Positions 1 to 5,119 of a stretch of DNA of 5,777 nt are shown in pieces (position 1 is the stretch's first letter; the number at the start of each line of letters is the position of its first letter). Source of the DNA: Halorhodospira sp. (GTDB lineage Bacteria > Pseudomonadota > Gammaproteobacteria > Nitrococcales > Halorhodospiraceae); contig SKJZ01000137.1 of the NCBI GenBank assembly GCA_007121755.1, positions 1 through 5,777 on the forward strand, given 5' to 3'. The notes below the pieces were generated by a model. That model was not told where the DNA came from. It was given only the letters and a program-made list of their open reading frames with translations, and did no database searches. A program made the position numbers and the translations under genes.

Positions 1-387
1 GCACGCCTCGATGCGTACGCCCCGGTCCGCCAACCGCCGGATACGCTCGGCGATCCGTTCGGCCGTCACTTGGTGTTCGAAGGGGATCAAGTCCTCGTCG
101 GCCGCCAGAAAGCGGGTCGACGGGCCGCGAAAGGCGACGATGAGGTCCGGGGTGACGCCTTGGGCCTCCATGCCGTCCATGGTCTCCTCCACGACCTCGA
201 GGATGCGGGCGATGGTCTCGGGGTTGCCGATGCCGATGTCGAAGATCCCCTTGCCGGTCTCCAGCCCGGAGAGCGCCCGCTGGTCATCGATCTCGTCCGT
301 ATGTCCGGGGAAGGCGGCCAGGGCGCCGGCGACCACGGCCGCGGCAAGAAACAGGGTGCGCGCTGCGTTGGTGGTGGAAAAGACCAT
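1..387 (-). CDS. Secreted DsrE-family protein, 3' end cut by window edge
   Basis: The frame is open from ATG at 387 to the window edge, giving 129 codons without a stop; the last visible codon is a cysteine (C129, context RIEAC). An AAGGAG Shine-Dalgarno at 402-397 with 9-nt spacing supports this start, 23 nt after the stop of the TusA-fusion gene. Residues 1-25 look like a signal peptide: an arginine at position 10, then a hydrophobic core LFLAAAVVAGALAAF, with possible cleavage near ALA. The mature part follows the pattern of secreted DsrE/DsrF-like proteins: GIFDIGIGNPETIARIL (48-64), an amphipathic helix, then PDLIVAFRGPSTRFL (80-94), and a helix leading to GVRIEAC. In this family the C-terminal cysteine region is thought to carry sulfane sulfur; that is family knowledge, and the function here is inferred. 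It would act in the periplasm, unlike cytoplasmic DsrEFH. The C-terminus cannot be judged. Confidence 0.8.
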   Translation of the reverse strand, partial: MVFSTTNAARTLFLAAAVVAGALAAFPGHTDEIDDQRALSGLETGKGIFDIGIGNPETIARILEVVEETMDGMEAQGVTPDLIVAFRGPSTRFLAADEDLIPFEHQVTAERIAERIRRLADRGVRIEAC

Positions 388-410
388 CGCGTTGGGCTCC
401 TTGGTGTTGG

Positions 411-1055
411 TCAAGTGGCGGAAGCAGCGTCCTTCTTGATCAAAAAGACGTAGGTGCCGTCGGCGGCCTGGCGGTCCCAGACCACCCGGTGGCCCATGGC
501 GCGGCAGAAGACTTCAAAATCCATTGCCGAGCCGGGGTCGGTGGTGATGACCCGGAGCTCCTCACCGGGTTCGAGGCTGCGCAGGGCCTTCTTGGTCTTC
601 AGGATCGGCTGCGGACAAACGAGCCCGCTGGTATCCAACTCCATCCGGGGTGCCGGACCTGGCGCGGCGGGCGCCCGACCTTCCGCGGAAGACGCCTCAT
701 GGGTGGCCCAGGCGCAGGTGTTGATGTACTTCAGACAGAGCACCCGCAAGCAGCTGGCCAGGTTCTTGTCATTGACGTTCTGGCAGTGGTAGGCGACCTG
801 GGCGATGATCTCGGGGATGGTCATCCCCTCGCCGGAGGAGATCTCCTCCAGAACCGACCAGAAGGCGCGCTCCAAGCGGATGGTGGTGCAGTGGCCGTCG
901 ATCCTCAGGGAACGCCGCTCCGGCTCGTACTCTTTCCGGTCTTCCGGCGCGCATAGGCTGAACATGCGCTCCAACGGGCTCTCGCCGTGCCGGAAGGAGG
1001 TCTTCTCCTCGGCGGCGGGGTAAGAACCAGCGGGGCTGCAGACGCTTTCCTCCAT
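411..1055 (-). CDS. Ribbon-helix-helix / TusA fusion protein (possible sulfur-responsive regulator)
   Basis: This 214-residue protein has two parts. Residues about 46-111 resemble the RHH_4 ribbon-helix-helix family: a short strand CTTIRLE, helix AFWSVLEEISSGEGM, then a second helix region through PEIIAQVAYHC and NLASCLRVLCLKYI. An Ala/Pro-rich linker (about 120-137) leads to a complete TusA domain (138-210) starting MELDTSGLVCPQPILKTKKAL, with the sulfur-accepting cysteine at C147 in CPQP, and ending VVWDRQAADGTYVFLIKK. TusA is normally a free protein of about 75-80 residues that relays persulfide sulfur. The start at 1055 was chosen because AAGGG lies 9 nt upstream (1069-1065). An in-frame ATG at 1064 abuts that motif and is too close; one at 1079 has no ribosome site. 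The protein has nine cysteines, seven of them outside TusA. The gene lies between DsrE2 and a secreted DsrE gene. The TusA call is secure; the RHH call is good; DNA binding is inferred. Confidence 0.88.
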   Translation of the reverse strand: MEESVCSPAGSYPAAEEKTSFRHGESPLERMFSLCAPEDRKEYEPERRSLRIDGHCTTIRLERAFWSVLEEISSGEGMTIPEIIAQVAYHCQNVNDKNLASCLRVLCLKYINTCAWATHEASSAEGRAPAAPGPAPRMELDTSGLVCPQPILKTKKALRSLEPGEELRVITTDPGSAMDFEVFCRAMGHRVVWDRQAADGTYVFLIKKDAASAT

Positions 1056-1201
1056 TGAATCCATCCCTTGCCAAACCATAGGGGTTCGCAAAGGAGTATG
1101 GCATTGTGCCGCACGGGCCGCACCATCCCAATTGGGATAAGGCGGCCCCTCGTCCATGCGGCCTCGTCATTGCTCGCAATGCCCGACTATTCAGTGTCTC
1201 C
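1056..1201 (-). other. Intercistronic gap between dsrE2 and the RHH-TusA gene
   Basis: This 146-bp gap is much longer than the junctions on either side of the neighbouring genes and has no convincing ORF. It contains the 34-bp palindrome described separately and a second small inverted repeat, CATTGC-TC-GCAATG at 1168-1181. Closer to the start codon an imperfect dyad surrounds the sequence reading CTTGCCAAACC ATA GGGGTTCGCAAAG on the plus strand. I found no clear sigma-70 or sigma-54 promoter. The length and repeats suggest that the last two genes may be separately controlled. Confidence 0.45.
1115..1148. promoter_or_regulatory. Large interrupted palindrome upstream of the RHH-TusA gene; candidate operator
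   Basis: The core ATCCCAATTGGGAT (1125-1138) is a perfect 14-bp palindrome. It is flanked symmetrically, after 3 unpaired bases on each side, by GGGCCGC (1115-1121) and its exact complement GCGGCCC (1142-1148). The whole 34-bp element is therefore dyad-symmetric about 1131/1132. It begins 60 bp upstream of the RHH-TusA start codon and lies 53 bp beyond the DsrE2 stop. Symmetric sites are typical of ribbon-helix-helix operators. It could equally fold in RNA as an intercistronic hairpin, but no U-tract follows on either strand, so it is not a standard intrinsic terminator. Confidence 0.55.
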
Positions 1202-1702
1202 CTAGATGTAGAGGTTGATGTCGGAGTTCAGGGCCGTCTCCATGTAGGTAGCCGCTCCGGCGAACTCTACGCCGTCGATGAAGTCGGCCGGTTGGAGTTC
1301 AAACAGATCCAGCGTCATCTGGCAGCCGATAAAGCGGACCCCCGTCTCAGCCGCCGCTTCCCGTAATTCCGGTACGGAGCTGACCCCCTTTTTCTTGATC
1401 AAGTTACGCATCATTCCAGACGCCATCCGGTCGACGCCGGGAAGCATCGACACGATGTTCGGCATCCCCATGTGCATGCCCATCATCGGCATCTCCATCG
1501 CCGGATTGCCGAGCGTGGAGATCCGCAAATGATTGAGATCCTTCTTGAGCAACTGCAACCCGTAGAAGGTGAAGAAGAGGCTGACCTTTACGTCCATAGC
1601 CGCCGCGGTGGTGGCCAGAATGAAAGGCGGGTAGGCCCAATCCAGCGTCCCTTTGGTGACGATCATCGACATGCTCTTCGGCTGTTGCTCGGTCGCGTTC
1701 AT
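1202..1702 (-). CDS. dsrE2: DsrE2-type (DsrE/DsrF/DrsH-like) sulfur-relay protein
   Basis: The 166-residue product belongs to the DsrE superfamily branch called DsrE2, found with TusA and rhodanese genes in sulfur oxidisers, where these proteins are implicated in passing persulfide sulfur. It opens SMSMIVTKGTLDWAYPPFILATTAAAMDVKVSLFFTFYG (10-48), the usual first strand and hydrophobic helix. A methionine-rich stretch (69-86) follows, then VDRMASGMMRNLIKKKGV and the conserved segment VRFIGCQMTLDLF (122-134), whose C127 is the only cysteine in the protein and the likely sulfur-binding residue. It ends GVEFAGAATYMETALNSDINLYI. The ATG at 1702 is preceded by AGGAG (1715-1711) with 8-nt spacing. 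An upstream in-frame GTG at 1831 would add 43 residues with no DsrE resemblance and was rejected. The protein probably sits in the cytoplasm or on the inner membrane. Family assignment is confident; the partner is inferred to be the adjacent TusA domain. Confidence 0.88.
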   Translation of the reverse strand: MNATEQQPKSMSMIVTKGTLDWAYPPFILATTAAAMDVKVSLFFTFYGLQLLKKDLNHLRISTLGNPAMEMPMMGMHMGMPNIVSMLPGVDRMASGMMRNLIKKKGVSSVPELREAAAETGVRFIGCQMTLDLFELQPADFIDGVEFAGAATYMETALNSDINLYI

Positions 1703-1731
1703 TCTCAATTCTCCTGCTGTTGCACAAGTTG

Positions 1732-1824
1732 TTAATCGACCACTTGGCCCGGAAACAGTGCGGCCCCGAAGCAGAGTCCGGTTGCAATGCACCGCGTAAT
1801 ACGCGCCGTTTGATTGGTACTCAT
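1732..1824 (-). CDS. 30-codon mini-ORF with a near-ideal ribosome binding site; possible DUF2892 remnant or leader peptide
   Basis: The frame runs ATG (1824) to TAA (1734-1732) and encodes 30 residues, beginning MSTNQTARITRCIATGLCF and ending GQVVD. Its upstream sequence GGGAGGTGGATC closely matches the ideal AAGGAGGTGATC, with GGAGG 6 nt from the ATG, the best ribosome site in the window. The start MSTNxTxRI and the hydrophobic run resemble the first third of DUF2892 (YgaP-type) membrane proteins, which often accompany rhodanese and YeeE genes, but the expected second membrane helix is missing. It has two cysteines (C12, C18). It sits between the rhodanese and dsrE2 genes and stops 29 bp before the dsrE2 start. 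It may be a truncated DUF2892 gene, a short membrane peptide, or a leader coupling translation into dsrE2. Confidence 0.42.
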   Translation of the reverse strand: MSTNQTARITRCIATGLCFGAALFPGQVVD

Positions 1825-1849
1825 GATCCACCTCCCGGTTTCCGCGGGA

Positions 1850-1883
1850 CCCCGGCCCCCGCCACAGCAGTGGGGGGCCGGGG
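1850..1883 (-). other. GC-rich intercistronic stem-loop after the rhodanese gene
   Basis: CCCCGGCCCCC (1850-1860) and GGGGGCCGGGG (1873-1883) are perfect 11-bp complementary arms around a 12-nt loop. The loop contains CCAC/GTGG, so alternative pairings are possible. The hairpin begins 14 bp beyond the rhodanese stop and ends 25 bp before the mini-ORF start. No U-tract follows in the direction of transcription, so it is more likely an mRNA processing or stability element, or a partial attenuator, than a complete intrinsic terminator. Confidence 0.6.
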
Positions 1884-1897
1884 CTGCGGAGCGGCTG

Positions 1898-3001
1898 TTA
1901 TTCGACGTTGTAGGAGCCGTCGGCAAGGATGGTGACTGCCGCGTCGACGAAGTAGGCGTCGACGCCTTCGGTAAGCAGCACCGCCATGTCATATGCCTCC
2001 CCGCTGCGGCCGCCGGTGGAGCAGAAGAAGATCACCGGCCGGTTGCGCGGGAGGGTGTCCAGCTTGTCCTCCAGATCGCCGATGGGGATGTTGATGGCGC
2101 CGGGCAGGGTGCCGTTGGCCGCCTCGTCGGGGGTGCGCACGTCGACGATGAGCGGTGCCGGGTTGCTCCCCTCTTCCAGCAGGCGTTCGAACGCGGCGAC
2201 GGAGATGATTCCCTCGTCAGGGCCCTGCTGCAGTTCTCCGGCCGATCCGGCACCGGCGACGGCCACGTCCTCATCGCCGAACGCCTCCACCCAGCGCGGA
2301 TAGCCGGCGGCGAAGGTCTTGACGTCGGTGTAGCCCATGTCCATCGCCTTCTGCGCGCTGTTGGCGCTGAGCGGGCACCGGTAGCCGTCGCAGTAGAAGA
2401 TCACCGGAGTATCTTTGTCGGCCGGAAGCAGGTGGGTCATGGAGTCGAACCGCGAATCCGGGATGTTGATCGCGGTCGGCAGATGGCCGAGGTCGTATTT
2501 CCGCTTGGTGGGCCGGGAGTCGACAATGAGCGTCTGGTCTCCGCTTTCGATGAGATTGCGCATGTGGTCGGCGCCGACCGCGACCAATTCCCCCGCCTCT
2601 TTCCAGTCCGGCATGCCTTTCGCGTAGACCTTGATGTTCTCGTAGCCCAGCTCCTCGGCCCGGCGAGCCGACTGGTGGCTCAGCGGGCACTGGACACCGC
2701 CGCAGTAGAAGATCAGCAGCGTCGAGCGGTCCTCCGGCAGCAGATCGGCGTGACGGTCGAACTGGGTGTCGGGGATATTGATGGCGGTGGGAATGTGCCC
2801 CGGCTCGTAGCGGCGGGCCGGACGGGAATCGATAATGGCCACGCCCTCGGGCTGCGGCGTCACCGCGTACTGTTTGACGACGTCGCGATCGACGATCTCG
2901 TCGTACCAATTGCTGCGGTCAACGGACGGACCGGTGGCGCATGCGCTTAAGAGTAGCCCCAGCGCCCCGGCGCTGAACAGCAAGCTCATCGGTTTCAACA
3001 T
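1898..3001 (-). CDS. Lipoprotein with three rhodanese domains
   Basis: The product has 367 residues. A signal peptide with a type II lipobox, LLSAC at 17-21, predicts lipidation on C21 and a periplasm-facing anchor. Three rhodanese-like domains follow: about 35-138, with active-site loop CGGVQCPLS (C100, second cysteine C105); about 141-242, with CDGYRCPLS (C204, C209); and about 263-367, with CSTGGRSGE (C327). Domains 1 and 2 are close copies that share DSRP, GHxPTAINIPD, LLP and IFYC, which points to an internal duplication. Domain 3 has a different loop and an atypical C-terminus (VDAAVTILADGSYNVE) lacking the usual terminal glycine/tryptophan motif. Rhodaneses transfer sulfane sulfur through a cysteine persulfide; all three catalytic cysteines are present. 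The substrate is unknown, though thiosulfate or polysulfide is plausible next to the permease. The ATG at 3001 has AGGAGGAG 6 nt upstream (3015-3008). Confidence 0.9.
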   Translation of the reverse strand: MLKPMSLLFSAGALGLLLSACATGPSVDRSNWYDEIVDRDVVKQYAVTPQPEGVAIIDSRPARRYEPGHIPTAINIPDTQFDRHADLLPEDRSTLLIFYCGGVQCPLSHQSARRAEELGYENIKVYAKGMPDWKEAGELVAVGADHMRNLIESGDQTLIVDSRPTKRKYDLGHLPTAINIPDSRFDSMTHLLPADKDTPVIFYCDGYRCPLSANSAQKAMDMGYTDVKTFAAGYPRWVEAFGDEDVAVAGAGSAGELQQGPDEGIISVAAFERLLEEGSNPAPLIVDVRTPDEAANGTLPGAINIPIGDLEDKLDTLPRNRPVIFFCSTGGRSGEAYDMAVLLTEGVDAYFVDAAVTILADGSYNVE

Positions 3002-3036
3002 GGTCTTCTCCTCCTGTACTTGGTTGCTCTCTATCG

Positions 3037-3052
3037 GGGAGCCGTGGCTCCC
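3037..3052 (-). other. Intercistronic hairpin between permease and rhodanese genes
   Basis: GGGAGCC (3037-3043) and GGCTCCC (3046-3052) form a 7-bp perfect stem with a tight 2-nt spacer, extendable by a few pairs through a one-base bulge. It occupies the 58-bp gap between the permease stop and the rhodanese ribosome site. No U-run follows, so an mRNA processing or differential-stability role is more likely than full termination. Confidence 0.5.
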
Positions 3053-3059
3053 GAAATGC

Positions 3060-4322
3060 TTATTGCACGGTGAAACGGTCAGTGGCCTCGTTGTAGGTCA
3101 CGAGCGCGTACCACAGGCCGAGCAGCGCGAAGGTGGCCAGCCACGTCAGCCCCCAACCTCCGAGCAGGGACGGCCACCACGCCTCGATACCGAGGGCGGT
3201 CTCCTCCAACAGGTCCAGGTTCATTTCGGCGGTCAGGATGCCGCTGCGGCCGAGCAGCGCGCCGAAGGTCGAGCCGCTCCAGGCGAAGAAGAAGAGGGCG
3301 ATCCACAACTTGAGGTGGCCCTCTCCCATTCTCCACAGTGAGCCGGAGGCGCAGCCGCCGGCGAAGATCATGCCCACGCCGAAGATCACCCCGCCGGCCA
3401 GGGAGCCGAGCCAGAAGCGCGGAGGAATGGCGAGGTAGGGATCGAGACCGGCCAGGATCAGCGCCGCCACCGGTGCGCCCACCGCTACTGCGGTAATAAA
3501 CGCCTTGGTCAGTTCACCCTCGCCGGTCATCAGCGGTTCGCGCACGACCCGCGACAGACAGAACCGGGAGCGGTGCAGGATGAAGCCGATGGCGAGGCCG
3601 CCGAGGATCAACACGCCGCGCTCCGCCAATCCAGAGTCGCCGCTGAGCAGCCACGCCGCCGCCCACCAGCCGACCGCGGCCAGTACCACCGCGCCGAACA
3701 GCGGATGGAAGCGCTGCAGCACAGGTTCACCGCCGGAAGTACGTGGGGCCGCGGTGCCCCACCAAATGTGTTCCATGCTCCACAGCAGCAGCTTGAGGCC
3801 GATGGCGGCTCCGCCCAGCAAACCGAGCAGCATCATCCACCCGGCCGGAGAGCTGAACAGCAGTGGTGTAAAGAACCCGCCGGTTGTGCATCCCCCGGCA
3901 AGGAGGGCGCCGATGCCCATCAATGTGCCGCCTAGGGCGCCGTATACATATTCGATTTTCGGCGCCCGGCTGATCCGGAACTGCGACGCCAGCAAGGCGG
4001 CGGAGAACGCTCCGAGCAGCAGGGCGATATTCATGATGGAGATGCGGTGGCTCAGCGGGCTGTCGAGCGTCGGCGAGATGCCGAGCAGCGGGCCGAGACC
4101 GATCAGATTGTTGAAATAGTCGCCCCACAGCCTCACCCCGGAAAAGACGCCCCAAAAGTAGCCGGTGGCGATCAACGCCAGATTGACCAGCACCAGCAGC
4201 GCGGCGCCGAAGAAGGGGGACCACTGGGTGACAAAGACCGCGTCGTAGTCTCTGGCAAAGGCGCGCGTCCAGGCCGGAGCGCCGCTCGTTCGGGGTTGTG
4301 CCTCGGATACTCCGTTGCTCAT
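3060..4322 (-). CDS. YeeE/YedE (TsuA-type) thiosulfate/sulfur-compound permease
   Basis: This 420-residue polytopic inner-membrane protein has about nine or ten hydrophobic segments (for example 38-60, 95-113, 126-144, 160-182, 207-227, 272-292, 339-357, 385-408). It carries the hallmarks of the YeeE/YedE (DUF395, sulphur transport) family: LLAGGCTTGGFF with C145, HRSRFCLSRVVREPL with C255, and FAGGCASGSLWRMGEGHL with C324. In the characterised member TsuA of Spirochaeta thermophila, three such cysteines line the path and are needed for thiosulfate uptake, and all three equivalents are present here. The two-fold arrangement of GGC motifs fits the family's internal pseudo-repeat. The substrate is inferred as thiosulfate or a related sulfane-sulfur compound. 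The ATG at 4322 is preceded by GGGAG 8 nt away and lies only 18 bp after the cytochrome gene, so the two are surely co-transcribed. The length is normal for the longer YeeE/YedE subfamily. Confidence 0.93.
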   Translation of the reverse strand: MSNGVSEAQPRTSGAPAWTRAFARDYDAVFVTQWSPFFGAALLVLVNLALIATGYFWGVFSGVRLWGDYFNNLIGLGPLLGISPTLDSPLSHRISIMNIALLLGAFSAALLASQFRISRAPKIEYVYGALGGTLMGIGALLAGGCTTGGFFTPLLFSSPAGWMMLLGLLGGAAIGLKLLLWSMEHIWWGTAAPRTSGGEPVLQRFHPLFGAVVLAAVGWWAAAWLLSGDSGLAERGVLILGGLAIGFILHRSRFCLSRVVREPLMTGEGELTKAFITAVAVGAPVAALILAGLDPYLAIPPRFWLGSLAGGVIFGVGMIFAGGCASGSLWRMGEGHLKLWIALFFFAWSGSTFGALLGRSGILTAEMNLDLLEETALGIEAWWPSLLGGWGLTWLATFALLGLWYALVTYNEATDRFTVQ

Positions 4323-4340
4323 TGTCGTCTCTCCCTCGAA

Positions 4341-4742
4341 TCAGTCGCAGCCCGCCGGGTTGTCGGAGTCCTTGGCCGACGAGACGAGCCATGTCCGCAC
4401 ATTGGCGAACATCTGGTCGTCGTCCACGGAGAGAAAGCGCTCGGCCACCCGGTTGTGTTCCTGGATCGACTCGCGATGGGCCTGGCTGGTGAAGTCGCTG
4501 ACCTTGCCGTCATAGGCGCCGCCGGCGTCGTGGCGGTCCGTGTCCAAGTAGCTCTCCCACTCGGCGATGGTCTTTTGGTTCGGCGCAATCCCGCTCCCTG
4601 TCTCGGCAACGTGGCAATCGGTGCAGATCGAGCGGTAGTAGAGCCGCCCCAGGCGGGGGTCGCCGTCGGCCAACGCGGCCACCGGGGCGGCGACGAAGCC
4701 GGCGCAGGCCAGCAGCGGCAGTGCGATACGCAGTGGGTTCAC
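4341..4742 (-). CDS. Small secreted mono-haem cytochrome c
   Basis: The 133-residue product starts at GTG (4742), with GGGAGG at 4753-4748 and 5-nt spacing. The longer frame to 5015 was rejected because its extra 91 residues are proline-rich and would bury the signal peptide. Residues 1-25 form a signal peptide (RIALPLLACAGFVAAPVAALA, probable cleavage after ALA). The mature protein begins DGDPRLGRLYYRSICTDCH, with the haem c site CTDCH at 40-44 (C40, C43, H44). The later KTIAEWESYL segment resembles small cytochromes of sulfur oxidisers that read KTxxQWxxYF. M111 (DDDQMFANV) is a possible sixth haem ligand, although histidines at 71, 89 and 96 are alternatives. It is the first gene of the minus-strand cluster, 18 bp before the permease. 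It is likely a periplasmic electron acceptor for sulfur oxidation; its partner is unknown. Confidence 0.85.
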   Translation of the reverse strand: MNPLRIALPLLACAGFVAAPVAALADGDPRLGRLYYRSICTDCHVAETGSGIAPNQKTIAEWESYLDTDRHDAGGAYDGKVSDFTSQAHRESIQEHNRVAERFLSVDDDQMFANVRTWLVSSAKDSDNPAGCD

Positions 4743-5119
4743 GGTTGCCTCCCTCTTGATGCTTTGGTTATTCGCGGCGCTGGTCCCCGCTGCTCCACCG
4801 CCGGGTTGCGGGGTTGGCGGCGGAACGGGCGCGGGGCCAGCGTACGGTTCGAGACTAGGTGGGAGGCGGGACGAAGGGGTGTTACATATTGCGTACTCTG
4901 CAATTAATACATGTTGAATACATTTCTCGGCCAGTGCGGGCCCGTGGCAGCGCCACCTTTTCGGCGATCCAGGCGCAAGCCACGGCAGCGCGGGCATTCT
5001 CCGGAGTGTGGGCAATACTTATCGCGTGGGATGTAGGCGGTTTGTACCACCATGGGCGCCGCAAGGCGGCGCACGCTCTACACGACCACAACCCAACCGT
5101 TGCTGTCTCCGGAGGAGCC
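4743..5119. promoter_or_regulatory. Divergent intergenic region between the cytochrome c and DUF3365 genes
   Basis: This 377-bp region separates two genes read outward, so promoters for both should lie here. Most of it is GC-rich, with an AT-rich island at about 4881-4924. The island contains the inverted repeat ATTGC-N7-GCAAT (4888-4904), which fits the T-N11-A pattern of LysR-type regulator sites, and the direct repeat AATACAT at 4906-4912 and 4917-4923, spaced 11 bp (one helical turn). A weak plus-strand promoter-like pair is TTACAT (4882-4887)-N17-TAATAC (4905-4910). No hexamer pair is good enough to assign firmly. I see no credible gene in this stretch. Confidence 0.5.
5056..5072 (+). 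other. GC hairpin in the upstream region of the DUF3365 gene
   Basis: GCGCCGC (5056-5062) and GCGGCGC (5066-5072) are perfect 7-bp arms with a 3-nt AAG loop. It ends 47 bp before the plus-strand start codon and would lie in the 5' leader if the promoter is in the AT-rich island. A role in mRNA folding is possible; nothing in the sequence proves one. Confidence 0.4.

Noticed and set aside
1056..1157. N-terminal extension of the RHH-TusA protein to an ATG at 1157
   Set aside because: It would run through the palindrome, lacks a ribosome site, and adds residues unlike either domain.
1168..1181. CATTGC-TC-GCAATG as a dispersed repeat element
   Set aside because: It recalls short GTCATTGC-type repeats seen in many genomes, but there is only one copy here, so it cannot be called a repeat family.
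1703..1831. N-terminal extension of DsrE2 to GTG 1831
   Set aside because: The extra 43 residues lack DsrE features, and ATG 1702 has its own AGGAG site.
1814..2950. Long 378-codon plus-strand open frame
   Set aside because: It lies antisense to the rhodanese lipoprotein, whose domains, lipobox and ribosome site are clear. Its Val/Gly/Asp-rich product looks like a GC-rich mirror frame with no recognisable domain.
4047..4907. 286-codon plus-strand open frame
   Set aside because: It overlaps the permease and cytochrome genes antisense and has no ribosome site or family features; it is a shadow frame.
4743..5015. N-terminal extension of the cytochrome to an upstream ATG
   Set aside because: The added residues are proline-rich and unlike the family, would hide the signal peptide, and the GTG at 4742 has a good ribosome site.
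4859..5119. N-terminal extension of the DUF3365 protein into the intergenic region
   Set aside because: The signal peptide begins at ATG 5120 directly after GGAGGA; the upstream part is only an open frame.
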